Source of the DNA: Maioricimonas rarisocia
Lineage (GTDB): Bacteria > Planctomycetota > Planctomycetia > Planctomycetales > Planctomycetaceae
Direction: 5' to 3'
DNA: 64,000 nucleotides
Assembly (NCBI RefSeq): GCF_007747795.1
Contig: NZ_CP036275.1
Span: 4,208,001-4,272,000, forward strand
The position numbers and the translations under genes are program-made. This document shows positions 21,298 through 29,862 of this stretch, in pieces. Each line of letters begins with the position of its first letter. The stretch's first letter is position 1. The notes beneath the pieces were generated by a model. That model was not told where the DNA came from, ran no database searches, and saw nothing but the letters and a program-made list of their open reading frames with translations.

Positions 21298-22851
21298 ATG
21301 CGTCACCTCATCCTCGTCCTCGGCGACCAGCTCAATCACGACTCGGCCGCGTTCGACGGCATTGACGACGATCAGGACTCTGTCTGGATGGCTGAGGTCC
21401 ACGAAGAGGCGACGCACGTCTGGTCACACAAGACGCGGCTGGTGCTGTTCTTCTCGGCGATGCGGCACTTTCGCGACGAGCTGCGCGAGCGCGGGCGGAC
21501 CGTTCATTATCACGCGCTCGGAAGCAATCCGAATGCCGACCGCGGCAAGTCGTTCTCCGAAGTCCTTGCCAGCGACCTCGAGCGGATGCAGCCGCAACGG
21601 CTCGTCGCTGTTCTCCCCGGCGACTTTCGAGTCAAACAGCAATTCGAAGCCTTCGCGAACGAACGCGACCTCGAACTCGAATGGCGGACCGACCGGCACT
21701 TCCACTCTTCGCCGGAGGACTTCGCCGAATTCGCAGATGGCCGCAAATCGCTGCAGATGGAAACCTTCTACCGGCAGATGCGCAGGCGGCACAACGTGCT
21801 GATGAACGGTGACGATCCGGTCGGGGGTGCGTGGAATCTCGATCACGATAACCGGGAATCGTTCGGCCGCGACGGCCCCGGAAAGATCACCGGACCGCAT
21901 TCCTTCCGCCCCGACGAGATCACCGGCGAAGTGATGGACCTGGTGCGCAAGCGGTTCGCCGACCACCCCGGCACGCTCGACGACTTCGATCTCCCGGTCA
22001 CGCATGCGCAGGCGCGCACCATGCTGCGGGACTTCATCCGCCGGCAGTTGCCGCTGTTCGGCACGTACGAAGACGCGATGTGGACCGACGAGCCGTTTCT
22101 GTACCACTCGCGGCTGTCGGCTGCGCTCAACCTCAAGCTGCTCGATCCCCGGGACTGTGTCGAGCTGGCGGTGCAGGCGTACAAAGAGGGTGACGCACCG
22201 CTCAACTCGGTCGAAGGCTTCGTGCGGCAGATCCTGGGCTGGCGGGAGTTCATCCGCGGCATCTACTGGCACTTCATGCCCGACTACATCGAACGGAACC
22301 ACTTCGAGCATCACCACGACGTACCCGGCTGCTTCTGGACCGGCGAGACCGAGATGGCGTGCGTACGACAATCGATGCAGCACGTGCTGCAGCACGCGTA
22401 CGCTCATCACATACACCGGCTGATGGTTTTCGGCAACCTGTCGCTGCTGCTCGGCGTGCATCCACGGAAGTTTCATGACTGGCACATGTCGATGTATGCC
22501 GACGCGATCGACTGGGTCTCGCTGCCTAACACGCTCGGCATGAGCCAGCACGGCGACGGAGGCATCGTCGGCACCAAGCCGTATGTTTCCAGCGGCAATT
22601 ACATCAACAAGATGAGCAACTTCTGCTCCGGCTGCCGGTACGACTACAAGTCGGCTACGGGAGAGGACGCCTGCCCGTTCACGTCACTGTACTGGGACTT
22701 TCTGGCCCGGCACGAGAAGTCACTCGACTCGAACCATCGGATGGGGATGCAGCTGCGCAACCTCAAGCGCAAGCGGGACAAGGGAGAGCTGAACGCGATC
22801 CGCGAACGTGCGGGCGAGATCCGCGATGCGCTGCTGGGAAAGAAGCCGTAG
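21298..22851 (+). CDS. Iron-sulfur bacterial photolyase/cryptochrome (FeS-BCP, PhrB-like)
   Basis: The 517-residue protein belongs to the deoxyribodipyrimidine photolyase-related family (PF04244). The start ([16 protein letters not shown]) is the typical N-terminal domain. Characteristic blocks are [51 protein letters not shown] and [17 protein letters not shown]. Four cysteines, C355, C443, C446 and C459, have the same spacing as those known to bind [4Fe-4S] in Agrobacterium PhrB (350, 438, 441, 454). Members repair (6-4) photoproducts with FAD and a lumazine antenna. The TAG stop at 22849-22851 falls inside the GTAG foot of a REP-like element, so the last residues (GKKP) could have been altered by its arrival. 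It stands alone between the HD-GYP pair and a repeat block. Confidence 0.93.
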   Translation: MRHLILVLGDQLNHDSAAFDGIDDDQDSVWMAEVHEEATHVWSHKTRLVLFFSAMRHFRDELRERGRTVHYHALGSNPNADRGKSFSEVLASDLERMQPQRLVAVLPGDFRVKQQFEAFANERDLELEWRTDRHFHSSPEDFAEFADGRKSLQMETFYRQMRRRHNVLMNGDDPVGGAWNLDHDNRESFGRDGPGKITGPHSFRPDEITGEVMDLVRKRFADHPGTLDDFDLPVTHAQARTMLRDFIRRQLPLFGTYEDAMWTDEPFLYHSRLSAALNLKLLDPRDCVELAVQAYKEGDAPLNSVEGFVRQILGWREFIRGIYWHFMPDYIERNHFEHHHDVPGCFWTGETEMACVRQSMQHVLQHAYAHHIHRLMVFGNLSLLLGVHPRKFHDWHMSMYADAIDWVSLPNTLGMSQHGDGGIVGTKPYVSSGNYINKMSNFCSGCRYDYKSATGEDACPFTSLYWDFLARHEKSLDSNHRMGMQLRNLKRKRDKGELNAIRERAGEIRDALLGKKP

Positions 22852-23501
22852 CGTGTGTCACGGCAATCTGCCCAGCGACAATCCGTTCCGGCACACGTCG
22901 CGACCGCGTGCCGGCCCGTGACGCACCAGCCGCGTTTGTTGACGCTCACAACGCCGAACGGTGCGTCGCCTCCGGCGACAGCACCCTACATTGACGCGGC
23001 CATGCATGTCCGTCAGGTGGGGCAGACATTCCTGTCTGCCCGAACGGTGATCGCAGCCCGGAAATCTACGCCGCATAGCGGCGATGAATTGATTGCTGGG
23101 ACCAGTCCCAGCCTACGGTTTCGGGGGTGCCATGCTCGCCCTTTCAAGGCGAGCATGTACGCTGAACGACGCGCGGCCCGCCGAACGCGGTCCATCTGGC
23201 TCAGCGTCGTAGGGTGTGTCACGGCAATCTGCCCAGCGACAATCCGTTCCGGCACACGTCGCGACCGCGTGCCGGCCCGTGACGCACCAGCCACCTATGT
23301 TGACGCTCACAACGACGAACGGTGCGTCGCCTGCGGCGACAGCACCCTACATTGCAGGCGCCATCCTCATCCCAAAGGTGGGGCAGACATTCCTGTCTGC
23401 CCGAGCGGTGATCGTCGCCGCAAATCTGCACCGTACACCGGCGATGAATTGACTGCCGGGATCAGTCCCAGCCAGCGTCTCTGCTGGTCCGCGACCGCAC
23501 C
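22848..23501. repeat. Intergenic REP-like block 2 (convergent gap, duplicated module)
   Basis: This is the gap between the photolyase and addA-like genes. A module of about 265 bp occurs twice, at 22848-23116 and 23209-23472 (offset 361). Each copy holds, in order: a long hairpin with GTAG foot (22848-22927, 23209-23288); a GTCGCC/GGCGAC hairpin in reverse (22960-22989, 23321-23350); a GGCAGACA/TGTCTGCC hairpin with GTGG foot (23017-23040, 23378-23401); and a GCTGGGAC/GTCCCAGC hairpin in reverse (23095-23116, degenerate at about 23455-23472). Gaps between elements are conserved (32, 27 and 53-54 nt), and orientation alternates along the module. A CATGCTCGCC/GGCGAGCATG hairpin with GTGC foot (10-bp stem) lies at 23127-23157. 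I see no coding potential. Confidence 0.88.
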
Positions 23502-26500
23502 CTACCTCTCGATCATCTCCACCCGACCGGGGGAAAGCAGAATCAGTCGCGTGGCGATGCGCGCATCCGGCAAGCCGTAGATCTGCGACACCGCGGCAGC
23601 GTACGCCGTCAGCTGTTCACGATAATGCGCCCGCATCTCGTTCCACTTCGCCGGATTCGCCTCGTCGATCGTATCGGTCTTGAAATCGAGGATGTCGGCA
23701 GCGATCGGCTTGCCGTCCTGCTCCAGAAGAACCAGCCGGTCGATGCTTCCTGTCAGCAGTGCCCCATCCTCCTCCAGCAGGGCAAAGTCCCGTTCGTTCT
23801 CGACCGTGAGCCGCACCGGTCCGGCTGCGAGCTCAGACGTGGCTGCATCAGACAGGCCGAGACTGCCTGGAGAATCGTAGTAGCCGCGGCTGAGACACTC
23901 ACGGATTGCCGGCACCTGCAGCATGCCGCGGAACTCGTCGAGCGCCCGGTCGACGTCCACCTGAGCGGCCTCATCGATCTTCAGCGCCTGCCTGCGCAGC
24001 GTCGCTTCATCCGGCTCGCTGTCGTCGAGCCACTCGATCTGTTCAAACCAGGCATGAATGAGCGTGCCCCGCTCGAGGGCAAACGAGCGTCCCGGTTTGA
24101 GCAGATCACCGAGCCGCACTGCTGCCGCCTCCCCCTTACGTGACGGTGCGGTCCGCTGCCGGCCCCGTCGCCGGCCGTCCTTCATCGGAGCCAGCTTCAC
24201 ACGAATCGGCTCTTTCGGGACGGCTGCCTGCGGATCGGATCCATCGCCGGCAGGGGCTTTCAGGATCGGGCTGTCGGCGGGGAGTTGGCGATACCAGTCG
24301 GCCGTACCCCATTCCTTCAGGACGGTCTCCGGTTCAACCGGCGTACTGTTGCCGCAACCGGCCCGAATCAGCCCCGCAAACGTTGCCGGCAGGGACTTCT
24401 CCTTTTCGCTCGACGGCTTCAGATAGACATGCAGCGCGTGCACCGCCCGCGTCATCGCCACGTACAGCAGGCACATCGCTTCGCGGATGGCCCGGTTATG
24501 TGTGTCGCGAAACGCCTCCTGCACGAGTGGCGGAGCCAGTTGCTGCAGCTGCTCGTTGCGGTACAGAGAGACGCAGTCGGGTGGCTCGCCAGCATTCTGG
24601 AAGTGCGTAACGAATTTCGGCATGACCGCCTGCAGCCGGCCCTCCAGTTCCGGCAGGAGGACGACATCGAACTGCAGTCCCTTCGACTGGTGAATGTTCA
24701 TCACCCGGACGGTGTCACGGGAAGGATCGTCCATCCGCTGCGTATCGACGTAGTCCGCGAAATCGGTCGGCCGCAACGTCGAGTACGCCTCGTACTCGAA
24801 GCCAAGCTGCACCAGCTGTTCGAGGCGGCTGCGATCGCGCTTTCCGCAGACCGGAGCGATCATCCCCGCCCAACGGTACAGCGACTCGCCGTAACCGCTC
24901 TGCAGGAGTTCGAGACGGACCTGCTCGGCCAGGCGGACGGCTGCCGGGGTGTCGCTATGATCGACAAAGCCGAGCCCCTGCCCGAGAGGCGAGCGGGCCA
25001 CGTGGAAGCGGGCGACGGTATCCCACGGATGATCCGCCAGCCGGATCAGTGACATCATCAGCTGTAAGGCCGCCGAGTCAGTCAGCGGGTTTCCCCCTTC
25101 TTCGCTGGCCGGCACGCCGAGCCGCCGCAGTTCGAAGATCGTCCGCGCGACTCCGGGGTTGGTCCGGGTCAGGACGCCGATCGTCGCTCCCGGAAGCTGC
25201 CGGCGAATCTCGACGACGCGGCGGGCGGCGAACGCCAGGACGTCCTCCCGGTGCAGTTCGGCATCTTCCTCGTCAATCCCGGCGGCTTCGACGATGACGT
25301 GACCGGGCAGTTCGCTGCGGGCCGTACTGTGGTCCTCGAATTCATGACACCAGAGCTGGATTGGATCGAGGGCCTTCTTGAGGTTCGCATGGTCCGGCAC
25401 ACGCTCGAAGATGTCGTTGACCGCCTTGATGACGGGAGGAGACGAGCGAAAGCTCTTCGTCAGCGAGTCGACTTTGAGCGTCTCCAGCTCCCGTTCGATC
25501 GTGTCAAAAATCTCCGCCACACCGCCTCGCCAACCGTAAATCGCCTGCTTGATGTCACCGACGCAGAAGAAGGTTCCCTCCGGTTCCCGCACGACGGCAC
25601 GGGCGAACGGCCGCAGCACGTGCCACTGCACAGGAGAGGTGTCCTGGAACTCGTCCAGCAGCAGGTGCTCGACGTGGGCGTCGATGCGGAACGCGAAGCG
25701 GGCGGCGTCACTGCCGTCGGCAGCGCGGGCGAGGGTGCGGGTCACGTCGTTGAACGTCAGGCCCCGCATCTCCCGCTTGGTCCGTTCGACCACTGACGCG
25801 TACCGGCCGAGAAGCTCCCACGTCGCCTGCGTCTGGTCCCGCCACTGCTTGAGGACAATCGCCTTCGCGTGCCTGAGCAGACGGCGGTAAAGCAGTTCGA
25901 TGTCGTCTGTAATCAGCTTGCCGCAGTACTTCTCCTCGCCGGCCGCAACCTTGGCTGCAATTCCCTTCTCGATGAACGTCAGCCAGTCGCCGGTCCGGAT
26001 GAGCGCCAGGTCCTTGTCCCGCTGCTTCTGCCACGTTTTGTGAGAGGGAAATGAAATCACCTCGAGCTCCGCGACCGTCGCCTTCAACTCCCCTTCGGAC
26101 AGCGGATGCAGTTCGGGAAACCAGTCCCACGCCTTCCAGTCCGAGTCGGCAAAAACGCCTTCGAAGTTGGTGACGGTATCGTGAATCAGGTCGGAAACCC
26201 GCCGCGTCGCTTCACCCCGGGTGAGCAGATGCATCAGTTGCGTCAGGTCGCCGCGATCTCCCTCCTGAAGGACCGTCTCGATCGCCCGCTCGCGAAGCTG
26301 GACGGCTTCGAATTCGTCGATGATCCGCCAGCCGGGGGGCAGGCCCAGTTCGAGCGTGAAGCTGGTCGCGATCTGCGAGAAGAAGCTGTCGAGCGTGCTC
26401 ACCCGGACACGGTGCAGGTGATGCGTCAGCCTGCGGAGCATCTGCCGGCAGTCGTCGGGTGTCAGATCCGGTTCATGAATGAACGCGGCAAGGTTTTCGC

Positions 26501-26741
26501 ATTCTTTCTGGTCGAGAGCCGCCGCTGCCAGCCGCGTGAGCACCCGTTCGAGGATTTCGCCGGCTGCCTTGCGGGTAAACGTCGTTGCCAGAATGCGGTC
26601 GGGCGACGTCAGCTGCAGCAGGCTGAGATAACGGTTCGAGAGCTGAAATGTCTTTCCGGTACCGGCCGAAGCACGGATCACCAGATCCGCCAGATGATCC
26701 GGTTTTGTGGAGGTGTCCGTCATGTCTGCCTGCTGCGTCAT
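23502..26741 (-). CDS. addA: UvrD/RecB-type helicase-nuclease, AddA-like
   Basis: The protein has 1079 residues. Superfamily-1 helicase motifs run in order: ASAGTGKT (Walker A, K30), LATTFTRKAAGEI (motif Ia), LLLDEFQDTSPVQW (motif II, DEFQDT), FCVGDIKQAIYGWRGG (motif III), LTKSFRSSPPVI (IV), VRVMNIHQSKGLQFDVVLLP (V) and CLLYVAMTRAVHALHVYL (VI). The C-terminal 200 residues form a PD-(D/E)xK nuclease with GSIDRLVLL, ADILDFKTD and YREQLTAYA. With the upstream AddB-like gene it should form a double-strand-break resection complex that feeds RecA. The AddB gene ends 65 bp upstream on the same strand. ATG 26741 was used; ATG 26723 is also possible. The gene is followed directly by a repeat block. 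Confidence 0.92.
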   Translation of the reverse strand: MTQQADMTDTSTKPDHLADLVIRASAGTGKTFQLSNRYLSLLQLTSPDRILATTFTRKAAGEILERVLTRLAAAALDQKECENLAAFIHEPDLTPDDCRQMLRRLTHHLHRVRVSTLDSFFSQIATSFTLELGLPPGWRIIDEFEAVQLRERAIETVLQEGDRGDLTQLMHLLTRGEATRRVSDLIHDTVTNFEGVFADSDWKAWDWFPELHPLSEGELKATVAELEVISFPSHKTWQKQRDKDLALIRTGDWLTFIEKGIAAKVAAGEEKYCGKLITDDIELLYRRLLRHAKAIVLKQWRDQTQATWELLGRYASVVERTKREMRGLTFNDVTRTLARAADGSDAARFAFRIDAHVEHLLLDEFQDTSPVQWHVLRPFARAVVREPEGTFFCVGDIKQAIYGWRGGVAEIFDTIERELETLKVDSLTKSFRSSPPVIKAVNDIFERVPDHANLKKALDPIQLWCHEFEDHSTARSELPGHVIVEAAGIDEEDAELHREDVLAFAARRVVEIRRQLPGATIGVLTRTNPGVARTIFELRRLGVPASEEGGNPLTDSAALQLMMSLIRLADHPWDTVARFHVARSPLGQGLGFVDHSDTPAAVRLAEQVRLELLQSGYGESLYRWAGMIAPVCGKRDRSRLEQLVQLGFEYEAYSTLRPTDFADYVDTQRMDDPSRDTVRVMNIHQSKGLQFDVVLLPELEGRLQAVMPKFVTHFQNAGEPPDCVSLYRNEQLQQLAPPLVQEAFRDTHNRAIREAMCLLYVAMTRAVHALHVYLKPSSEKEKSLPATFAGLIRAGCGNSTPVEPETVLKEWGTADWYRQLPADSPILKAPAGDGSDPQAAVPKEPIRVKLAPMKDGRRRGRQRTAPSRKGEAAAVRLGDLLKPGRSFALERGTLIHAWFEQIEWLDDSEPDEATLRRQALKIDEAAQVDVDRALDEFRGMLQVPAIRECLSRGYYDSPGSLGLSDAATSELAAGPVRLTVENERDFALLEEDGALLTGSIDRLVLLEQDGKPIAADILDFKTDTIDEANPAKWNEMRAHYREQLTAYAAAVSQIYGLPDARIATRLILLSPGRVEMIER

Positions 26742-26806
26742 TGCCCGCGCTCACTTCCCTTTGATGATGCCAGTCCTGGTCCGTCACCTGTCCCGCGACC
26801 GCAGCT

Positions 26807-29575
26807 TCAGACCACCGCGTCCCTGTCAAACGAGGTTGACTGGCAGATTCCGTCGAACTCGCTCAGCGATCCGGGAGACGCCTCCAGTTCCACCCAGAAT
26901 TCCCGATCCAGAATGGCCGCAGCGATCTCCCGGGCCCGCTCGTCCGCATCGGCCAGTTCCTCGTTGGTCCACTCGGCGACGAGTCCGCGTACGTTGCCGG
27001 TGTCCCGCGGCAGGACGATATATCCCAGACCGACTTCTCCCTCGATCCCGAGAAGCGTGGCCAGATGCCGGTAGAGGGGAAGCTGCAGGTCGATCCACTC
27101 CTCCTTCTTTCGGCGGTGGGTCTTCTCGGGCGGATCACCTGACTCGCCCGTTTTGTAATCGAAGATCATCCAGCGGCCGTCCCGGTGCCGGTCGATCCGG
27201 TCGATGCGGCCGCTCAGGTTCAGCGTCCGCCCGTCGCCCGTTTCAAACACAACGGCTGCGTTGTCTTCGGGAGCTTCGGTGAATGTGATCGTCCAGCCTT
27301 CTGCAGCCCATGCGGCCTGCCATTCGGCAAACTCACTCAATCGGGCCCGTGCCTGTTCGAGCTGAATGTCGACCGGTGCTGAACGGTCGTTGCCGAACCA
27401 CGACAGCGCCGTCTGCTCGAGCTGTGAATGCAGATACTTGCGGATGCGGACCGGCTCGGTCGACCGGCGAACCTCGTCCTCTCCGAACCGGTTGAGCACT
27501 TCGTGCAGCAGATTGCCGAACACCAGCGGCGACATCTCCGTCACATCATCGTCGACGTCCCGCAGCTTCAGCACGTGCCGCAGATAGAAGCGATACGGCG
27601 AAGCAATGTAATCCCGGAACGCGGTCACGCGGACCGTCTCGGGCAACTCCACACTGTCGTCCGGCCGCGGGATCGACAGCCCGGCAGCCGGTTCGGTGAC
27701 CGGCCATTGCGGCGCGAGCGGCGGACGCGATCCCCCGTTGTCTCCGCCCTCGTAGAAATGCTGCACGCGCCGGGCGACGGTTTCGGAATCGGCCGCGAAC
27801 ATCAGCCGGCTGGGAGCGAGCGGCTCTCCCTGCGGATCGCGCCGGCCGGCAATGAAAATCGTCTGCTCGCGCGAATGCAGCAGCGCACTCAGCGCGTACG
27901 CATCACGGGCGTACCGGCGGGCATTATCCATGATGCCGAGCTGGTTCCGCAGGGCGTTCGGCAGGAACAGGTCCGAGTTGACCGACGTCGGGACGAAGCC
28001 CTCGTTGAACGTCGTCACGATCAAAGCGGGCGTATCGTCCAGAGGCAGTTCCAGCCACCCAAGCAGCTCCAGGGCCGAATCGTCGGGCAAGGGTGGAATC
28101 GTTCCTCGCCGGGCCTGATCGAGCCACATCCGGATCGCCTGCGACGCCCCGACTTTCGGCGCCAGTGATTCCGGCAGGCCGGCATGGGCGTTCAGCGCCT
28201 GCTGCAACTGTTTGCAGGCCTGCAGCGTCACATGGTCGCCCGCATCATCGCGATTGAACTTCCGGTCGCCATAGAACGCCAGCAGCAGGGCCGTCAGCGT
28301 CTCGTTCCAGTCCCCGATCGGGCGATCGGGCCCCCGCAACGGCTTGAGCAGATCGTCAATCAGCCCGGCCACCTTCTGCAGCGCGTCCGACTTTTCCGGC
28401 TCTCCCAGCCAGCTCACAAGGCGACGCGGCAGATGCAGGGCGAAGTAGCCGTCCAGCTGCTTGAGCCAGTAGTCCCCTGTCCCCTTCCGGCGGAGCCATG
28501 CCGTCACGTCCGGATGACGCACCAGGGCCGCAAAACGGTCGGAGCGACGGCCGTCGATGTAGTCGGCGATCGCCCGCAGCAGCCGAAACGGCGTCGTACG
28601 GGCCATGTCGCGGGCGACGACCCAGCGGGAGGGAATCTCCGACTCGGTCAGGACCCGCTGGACCTGTGGGACCAGCCGTTCGTCCGTGATGCCGACGGTG
28701 ATTTCATCCGGCCTGTAACGCCCGTCGAAGTCGCTCAGGGAGTAGATCACCTCGGCCGCCTGATCGGTCGCGGTGTCCACCAGCCGCACCTGCTGCATGT
28801 CGAGCGGGATCGGTGCGTTCTCCCACGAGGCGGGAATGAGACAGCCGTATTCGTCGAACCGCTCGGCTGCTGAATCGGGTGCATGGATGTATGCTGTCAC
28901 CCGGTCGGCGACCTGGTCGAGCATGTTCCGCAGCGTCTGGTTCATGTCGACCGTGCCGACGAGCAGCACGTCCCGGTCAATCGTGCATTCCTTCTGCTGG
29001 ACGGCCACCAGTCGCGCGGTCTGCCGATCCCACAGTTCGAGATCGTCGAGCATCCGCAGGTAGGTATTCTGAACCGTCGCCAGCGCTTCCCAGCGATCCT
29101 GCTCGTCGAAGCCATCCACCTGCTGACCGGCACGAGCCACGTCGGCAAAGTCGCGTCCTTCGGCGGCCAGTTCGGTGTGCTGCCGCCAGAGCAACTCGCC
29201 CAGTGCCTGCCAGCCGTCGAAGTCGTCGGCATCGGGAACCCGGCGGACGACCTTCGATGTCTGTTCTTCGGGGAGCCGGCGGAACGCTTCGGCCCAGGCC
29301 AGCTTCTGCACGAGTTCGGGCGCGAACGGACGCTTCGGCTCGTAGAACAGCTCCGGCAGTTCGCCGATGGTGACGATCTGCGGCGGCCGGTGACGTCCGT
29401 CCGTCTTTTCGGCGAGCAGTTCGAGAAAGCGTCGTCCGGCACGGCGTCCGGGGAAGACGATCACGCATCGGGAGAGGTCACACTGACCGTTGCGTGATCG
29501 AGTACGAATCAGTTCATCGACCACGGCCGGCAATGCCGGGCGGTCCCAGTCGAGAAACGTCCGTGTGATCGGCAT
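26807..29575 (-). CDS. addB: AddB-like nuclease subunit of the helicase-nuclease complex
   Basis: The 922-residue protein starts with a degenerate Walker-A-type region (CVIVFPGRRAGRRFLELLA), as in AddB-type subunits with an inactive or altered helicase domain. A block TFNEGFVPTSVNSDLFLPNALR follows near the middle. The C-terminal PD-(D/E)xK nuclease shows FGNLLHEVLNRF, GRIDRIDRHRDGRWMIFDYKTGESG and WIDLQLPLYRHLA. The Cys residues that bind an iron-sulfur cluster in Bacillus AddB are absent; the usual CPYRFY block reads ASPYRFYL. ATG 29575 was used. It is transcribed first, and the addA-like gene follows 65 bp later. The assignment to AddB is by motif and context. An alternative name would be a RecB-family exonuclease. 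Confidence 0.88.
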   Translation of the reverse strand: MPITRTFLDWDRPALPAVVDELIRTRSRNGQCDLSRCVIVFPGRRAGRRFLELLAEKTDGRHRPPQIVTIGELPELFYEPKRPFAPELVQKLAWAEAFRRLPEEQTSKVVRRVPDADDFDGWQALGELLWRQHTELAAEGRDFADVARAGQQVDGFDEQDRWEALATVQNTYLRMLDDLELWDRQTARLVAVQQKECTIDRDVLLVGTVDMNQTLRNMLDQVADRVTAYIHAPDSAAERFDEYGCLIPASWENAPIPLDMQQVRLVDTATDQAAEVIYSLSDFDGRYRPDEITVGITDERLVPQVQRVLTESEIPSRWVVARDMARTTPFRLLRAIADYIDGRRSDRFAALVRHPDVTAWLRRKGTGDYWLKQLDGYFALHLPRRLVSWLGEPEKSDALQKVAGLIDDLLKPLRGPDRPIGDWNETLTALLLAFYGDRKFNRDDAGDHVTLQACKQLQQALNAHAGLPESLAPKVGASQAIRMWLDQARRGTIPPLPDDSALELLGWLELPLDDTPALIVTTFNEGFVPTSVNSDLFLPNALRNQLGIMDNARRYARDAYALSALLHSREQTIFIAGRRDPQGEPLAPSRLMFAADSETVARRVQHFYEGGDNGGSRPPLAPQWPVTEPAAGLSIPRPDDSVELPETVRVTAFRDYIASPYRFYLRHVLKLRDVDDDVTEMSPLVFGNLLHEVLNRFGEDEVRRSTEPVRIRKYLHSQLEQTALSWFGNDRSAPVDIQLEQARARLSEFAEWQAAWAAEGWTITFTEAPEDNAAVVFETGDGRTLNLSGRIDRIDRHRDGRWMIFDYKTGESGDPPEKTHRRKKEEWIDLQLPLYRHLATLLGIEGEVGLGYIVLPRDTGNVRGLVAEWTNEELADADERAREIAAAILDREFWVELEASPGSLSEFDGICQSTSFDRDAVV

Positions 29576-29862
29576 GGTGTCGAAATCACATCCTGCGAGA
29601 CGGGGCAGCGGTCTTCACGAAACATCACCACCTGCGTGCCGTCGCGCGGGCGGATGTTGATCTGAGCCCGCCATGGCCCGCAAGGTTCGCGTATCCGGAC
29701 AGTGTTGCGTTTTTGCACGGCCAGAGCAAACGCGGAAAACCGCTATGGAACTTTTTCGGTCCCGCCGGTATCTAACCGGGGGGAAGCGGCCCACACCGGG
29801 CCGAATGCTTCCGACTCACATCGAGATTCACCAGCGCACGCTGATCTACCAGGGGCATCGGA

